Assembly: GCA_938038825.1 (NCBI GenBank)
Contig: CALHST010000112.1
Coordinates: 1 to 7,101, forward strand
Reading direction: 5' to 3'
DNA length: 7,101 nt
Source of the DNA: an uncultured Paracoccaceae bacterium
GTDB lineage: Bacteria; Pseudomonadota; Alphaproteobacteria; Rhodobacterales; Rhodobacteraceae
Numbering within the stretch: the stretch's first letter is position 1; each line of letters starts with the position of its first letter. The position numbers were made by a program, and so were the translations under genes. A model generated the notes under the pieces. It searched no databases, was not told where the DNA came from, and was given only the letters and a program-made list of their open reading frames with translations. Shown piece after piece: positions 5,727 through 7,101 of this stretch.

Positions 5727-6599
5727 ATGTCGACACCCCGCCGTTTTCTGCCATCAACCGCAAGCTTGTCCGCATTCGAAGCTGCCGCCCGGTTGGGCTC
5801 GGCCACAGCCGCCGCGGCAGAGCTGTCTTTGTCGCAAGGGGCCATCTCGCGTCACATCAAAACACTCGAAAACCAAACCGGGCGCGCATTGATGAGACGC
5901 CAAGGCCGTGCACTGGTCCTTACCGCCGCTGGTGCCACCTATGCGACCGAAGTGCGCAAGATCCTGTCACAGTTGGGACGTGTGACCATGGATCTGCAAA
6001 CCAACCCGGAAGGCGGCACTCTGAACCTTGCGATCCTTCCTGCTTTTGGCATGCATTGGCTTGCCCCCCGCCTTCCGGATTTCGGAATGCAAAACCCGGA
6101 AGTCACACTGAACCTGTCCACGCGCATGGCGCCGTTTGACTTTGACACCACGCGCTTTGACGCTGCAATCCACTTTGGCCGCCCAGATTGGCCAAACGCC
6201 GACCATCTGGTCTTGTTGCCGGAAAAAGTGCTGGCCGTTTGTGCACCAGATTTCTTGACCGACGCCCCGATTCCACAACACAGTTTGCTGCACCTTGATA
6301 CCCGACCACGTGGCTGGAACCGTTGGCTAACCGCCCGAGGGCTGACCATGCCGACAGATCCTGGCGTGTCCTTCGACCAGTTCTCTACAATGGCACAAGC
6401 GGCCGTGCATGGATTAGGGATCGCGTTGCTTCCCACCTTTGTGGCGGAACCCTATCTTTCCTCAGGCAGCCTTGTCCTCGCCGCACCGGACCAACAAGAG
6501 TCTATTGGCAACTATTACCTCGTCTGGCCGCAAAACCGCCCGGATACAGCTGCGCTTACCAAATTCCGGCACTGGATCGAAAAACAGACTGTTTCCTGA
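5727..6599 (+). CDS. LysR-family transcriptional regulator, probable regulator of gcdH
   Basis: This DNA-binding regulator of 290 residues has an N-terminal winged helix-turn-helix (about 10-68). LSAFEAAARLGSATAAAAEL is followed by the recognition-helix pattern SQGAISRHIKTLE and then GRALVLTAAGATY. A linker helix and an effector-binding domain (about 95-285) follow, with FGMHWLAPRLPDF and HGLGIALLPTFVAEPYL, typical of the GcvA-like branch. I chose the ATG at 5727 because TGAGG (5713-5717) lies 9 nt upstream. The in-frame ATG at 5712 would add five residues (MRFTH) but has no Shine-Dalgarno. It is divergent from gcdH with 97 bp between them, so by the usual rule for this family it probably activates gcdH in response to glutarate, glutaryl-CoA or a related acid, and controls itself. 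The effector is an inference from neighbourhood only. Confidence 0.92.
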   Translation: MSTPRRFLPSTASLSAFEAAARLGSATAAAAELSLSQGAISRHIKTLENQTGRALMRRQGRALVLTAAGATYATEVRKILSQLGRVTMDLQTNPEGGTLNLAILPAFGMHWLAPRLPDFGMQNPEVTLNLSTRMAPFDFDTTRFDAAIHFGRPDWPNADHLVLLPEKVLAVCAPDFLTDAPIPQHSLLHLDTRPRGWNRWLTARGLTMPTDPGVSFDQFSTMAQAAVHGLGIALLPTFVAEPYLSSGSLVLAAPDQQESIGNYYLVWPQNRPDTAALTKFRHWIEKQTVS

Positions 6600-6711
6600 A
6601 ACACATATAAAGAGCCACAATTGCGCCACCTTTTGCCCACCACTGGCCATAATTCCTTTGTAACCAAGATCGCAACGCATTTCGGGCAAAACACTCGTAA
6701 AGGAAAATGGT
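6600..6711 (+). promoter_or_regulatory. Intergenic region upstream of the cupredoxin-like gene
   Basis: This 112-bp gap lies between the LysR stop and the next start. It ends with a clear Shine-Dalgarno AAAGGA (6699-6704), 7 nt before the ATG at 6712. CATAAT at 6649-6654 resembles a -10 element but lacks a good -35 at the normal spacing. No strong terminator for the LysR gene is visible; only a short GTTTC/GAAAC hairpin overlaps its stop codon. Confidence 0.4.
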
Positions 6712-7101
6712 ATGATGGTTAATAAACTTCTTCTCGCCAGCGCATTGGCATTTGGACTGGGCACTGCTGCTCACGCAAAAGAGCACATCATCGTGCTGAC
6801 GGGTTTCTCGTATTTCCCGGCAATCACATATGTGGACTCTGGTGATACAGTTATTTTCGTGAACGAAAGCGAAGAAACTCAAACCGTAGTGGCAAAGGAT
6901 AGCGGCTGGACCGTGGGTCCATTGGATGCCTCTTCGCAAGGTGCGTTGGTCGTAGAAGACGATACGGAACTGCTGTTCTTCGCTGCCTATTGTGATCAGA
7001 CGAATGTCGACGCGGCCGGCAACTGTGGCCAATCGACCGGCGGGACAGATTCAGGCAGTTCTAATGACGCGGCAGATACGCCCGACGACATTTACGGCAC
7101 C
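6712..7101 (+). CDS. Exported cupredoxin-like protein (5' part, cut by window edge)
   Basis: This is an open frame of 130 codons without a stop, running off the right edge. The start ATG at 6712 (MMVNKLLL) has AAAGGA 7 nt upstream. Residues 1-22 form a Sec signal peptide ending AHA before Lys23. The mature part opens with the plastocyanin-like pattern HIIVLTGFSYFP (25-36), YVDSGDTVIFVNESEETQTVV (40-60) and a later strand ELLFFAAYC (86-94), so the fold is probably a cupredoxin beta sandwich in the periplasm. In copper-binding members the segment after FVN usually has His where Gln57 stands, and the second ligand loop has Cys-x-His-x-Met. Here Cys94 is present but no His or Met follows it in the visible part. 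From about 101 the sequence becomes rich in Ser, Gly, Asp and Thr, with a second Cys at 105. It may be a non-copper or altered-site member. The partner and role are unknown. Confidence 0.75.
   Translation, partial: MMVNKLLLASALAFGLGTAAHAKEHIIVLTGFSYFPAITYVDSGDTVIFVNESEETQTVVAKDSGWTVGPLDASSQGALVVEDDTELLFFAAYCDQTNVDAAGNCGQSTGGTDSGSSNDAADTPDDIYGT

Noticed and set aside
6590..6603. TGTTTC/GAAACA hairpin at the LysR stop codon as a terminator
   Set aside because: It is a 6-bp AT-rich stem with only a 2-nt loop and no T-run after it; too weak to call.
6556..7032. Open frame of 158 codons on the minus strand covering the start of the cupredoxin-like gene
   Set aside because: The plus-strand frame has a signal peptide, a good Shine-Dalgarno and a fold motif. 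The minus-strand frame has none of these and also overlaps the end of the LysR gene.

Overview
The window looks like ordinary chromosomal DNA of an alphaproteobacterium, most likely a Rhodobacterales/Roseobacter-group bacterium. That placement is an inference from protein style, moderately GC-rich codon use and gene content, because there is no rRNA or other marker gene here. All the recognisable genes belong to known families. I found no IS element, phage gene, CRISPR array, tRNA or rRNA. There is no strong case for a new biological system, only several smaller points worth checking.

Left part (1-3731, minus strand): a four-gene CUT1-type sugar ABC importer operon, read from right to left as ATPase (2682-3731), periplasmic binding protein (1342-2580), first permease (246-1271) and second permease (from 242, running off the left edge). 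The two permease genes are 3 nt apart, and the Shine-Dalgarno of the second lies in the last codons of the first. A perfect 11-bp stem-loop sits just behind the binding-protein gene, where such elements usually protect the abundant binding-protein message. A perfect 22-bp palindrome (3784-3805), 53 bp upstream of the ATPase start, resembles a LacI-family operator and probably controls the operon. The transported sugar cannot be read from the sequence.

Middle part (3958-5726): a glutaryl-CoA dehydrogenase gene (gcdH, 4394-5629, minus) followed on the same strand by a small EthD-family protein (3958-4260). A LysR-type regulator (5727-6599, plus) is divergent from gcdH across 97 bp that contain a T-N11-A dyad. 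This is the usual layout of a LysR regulator controlling its divergent neighbour, here probably glutarate/lysine/tryptophan breakdown through glutaryl-CoA. The CoA-transferase often found beside gcdH is not in the window.

Right end (6712-7101, plus): the start of an exported cupredoxin-like protein, cut by the window edge. Its fold pattern is recognisable, but the expected copper-ligand histidine is replaced by glutamine, and a Ser/Gly/Asp-rich stretch with two cysteines follows.
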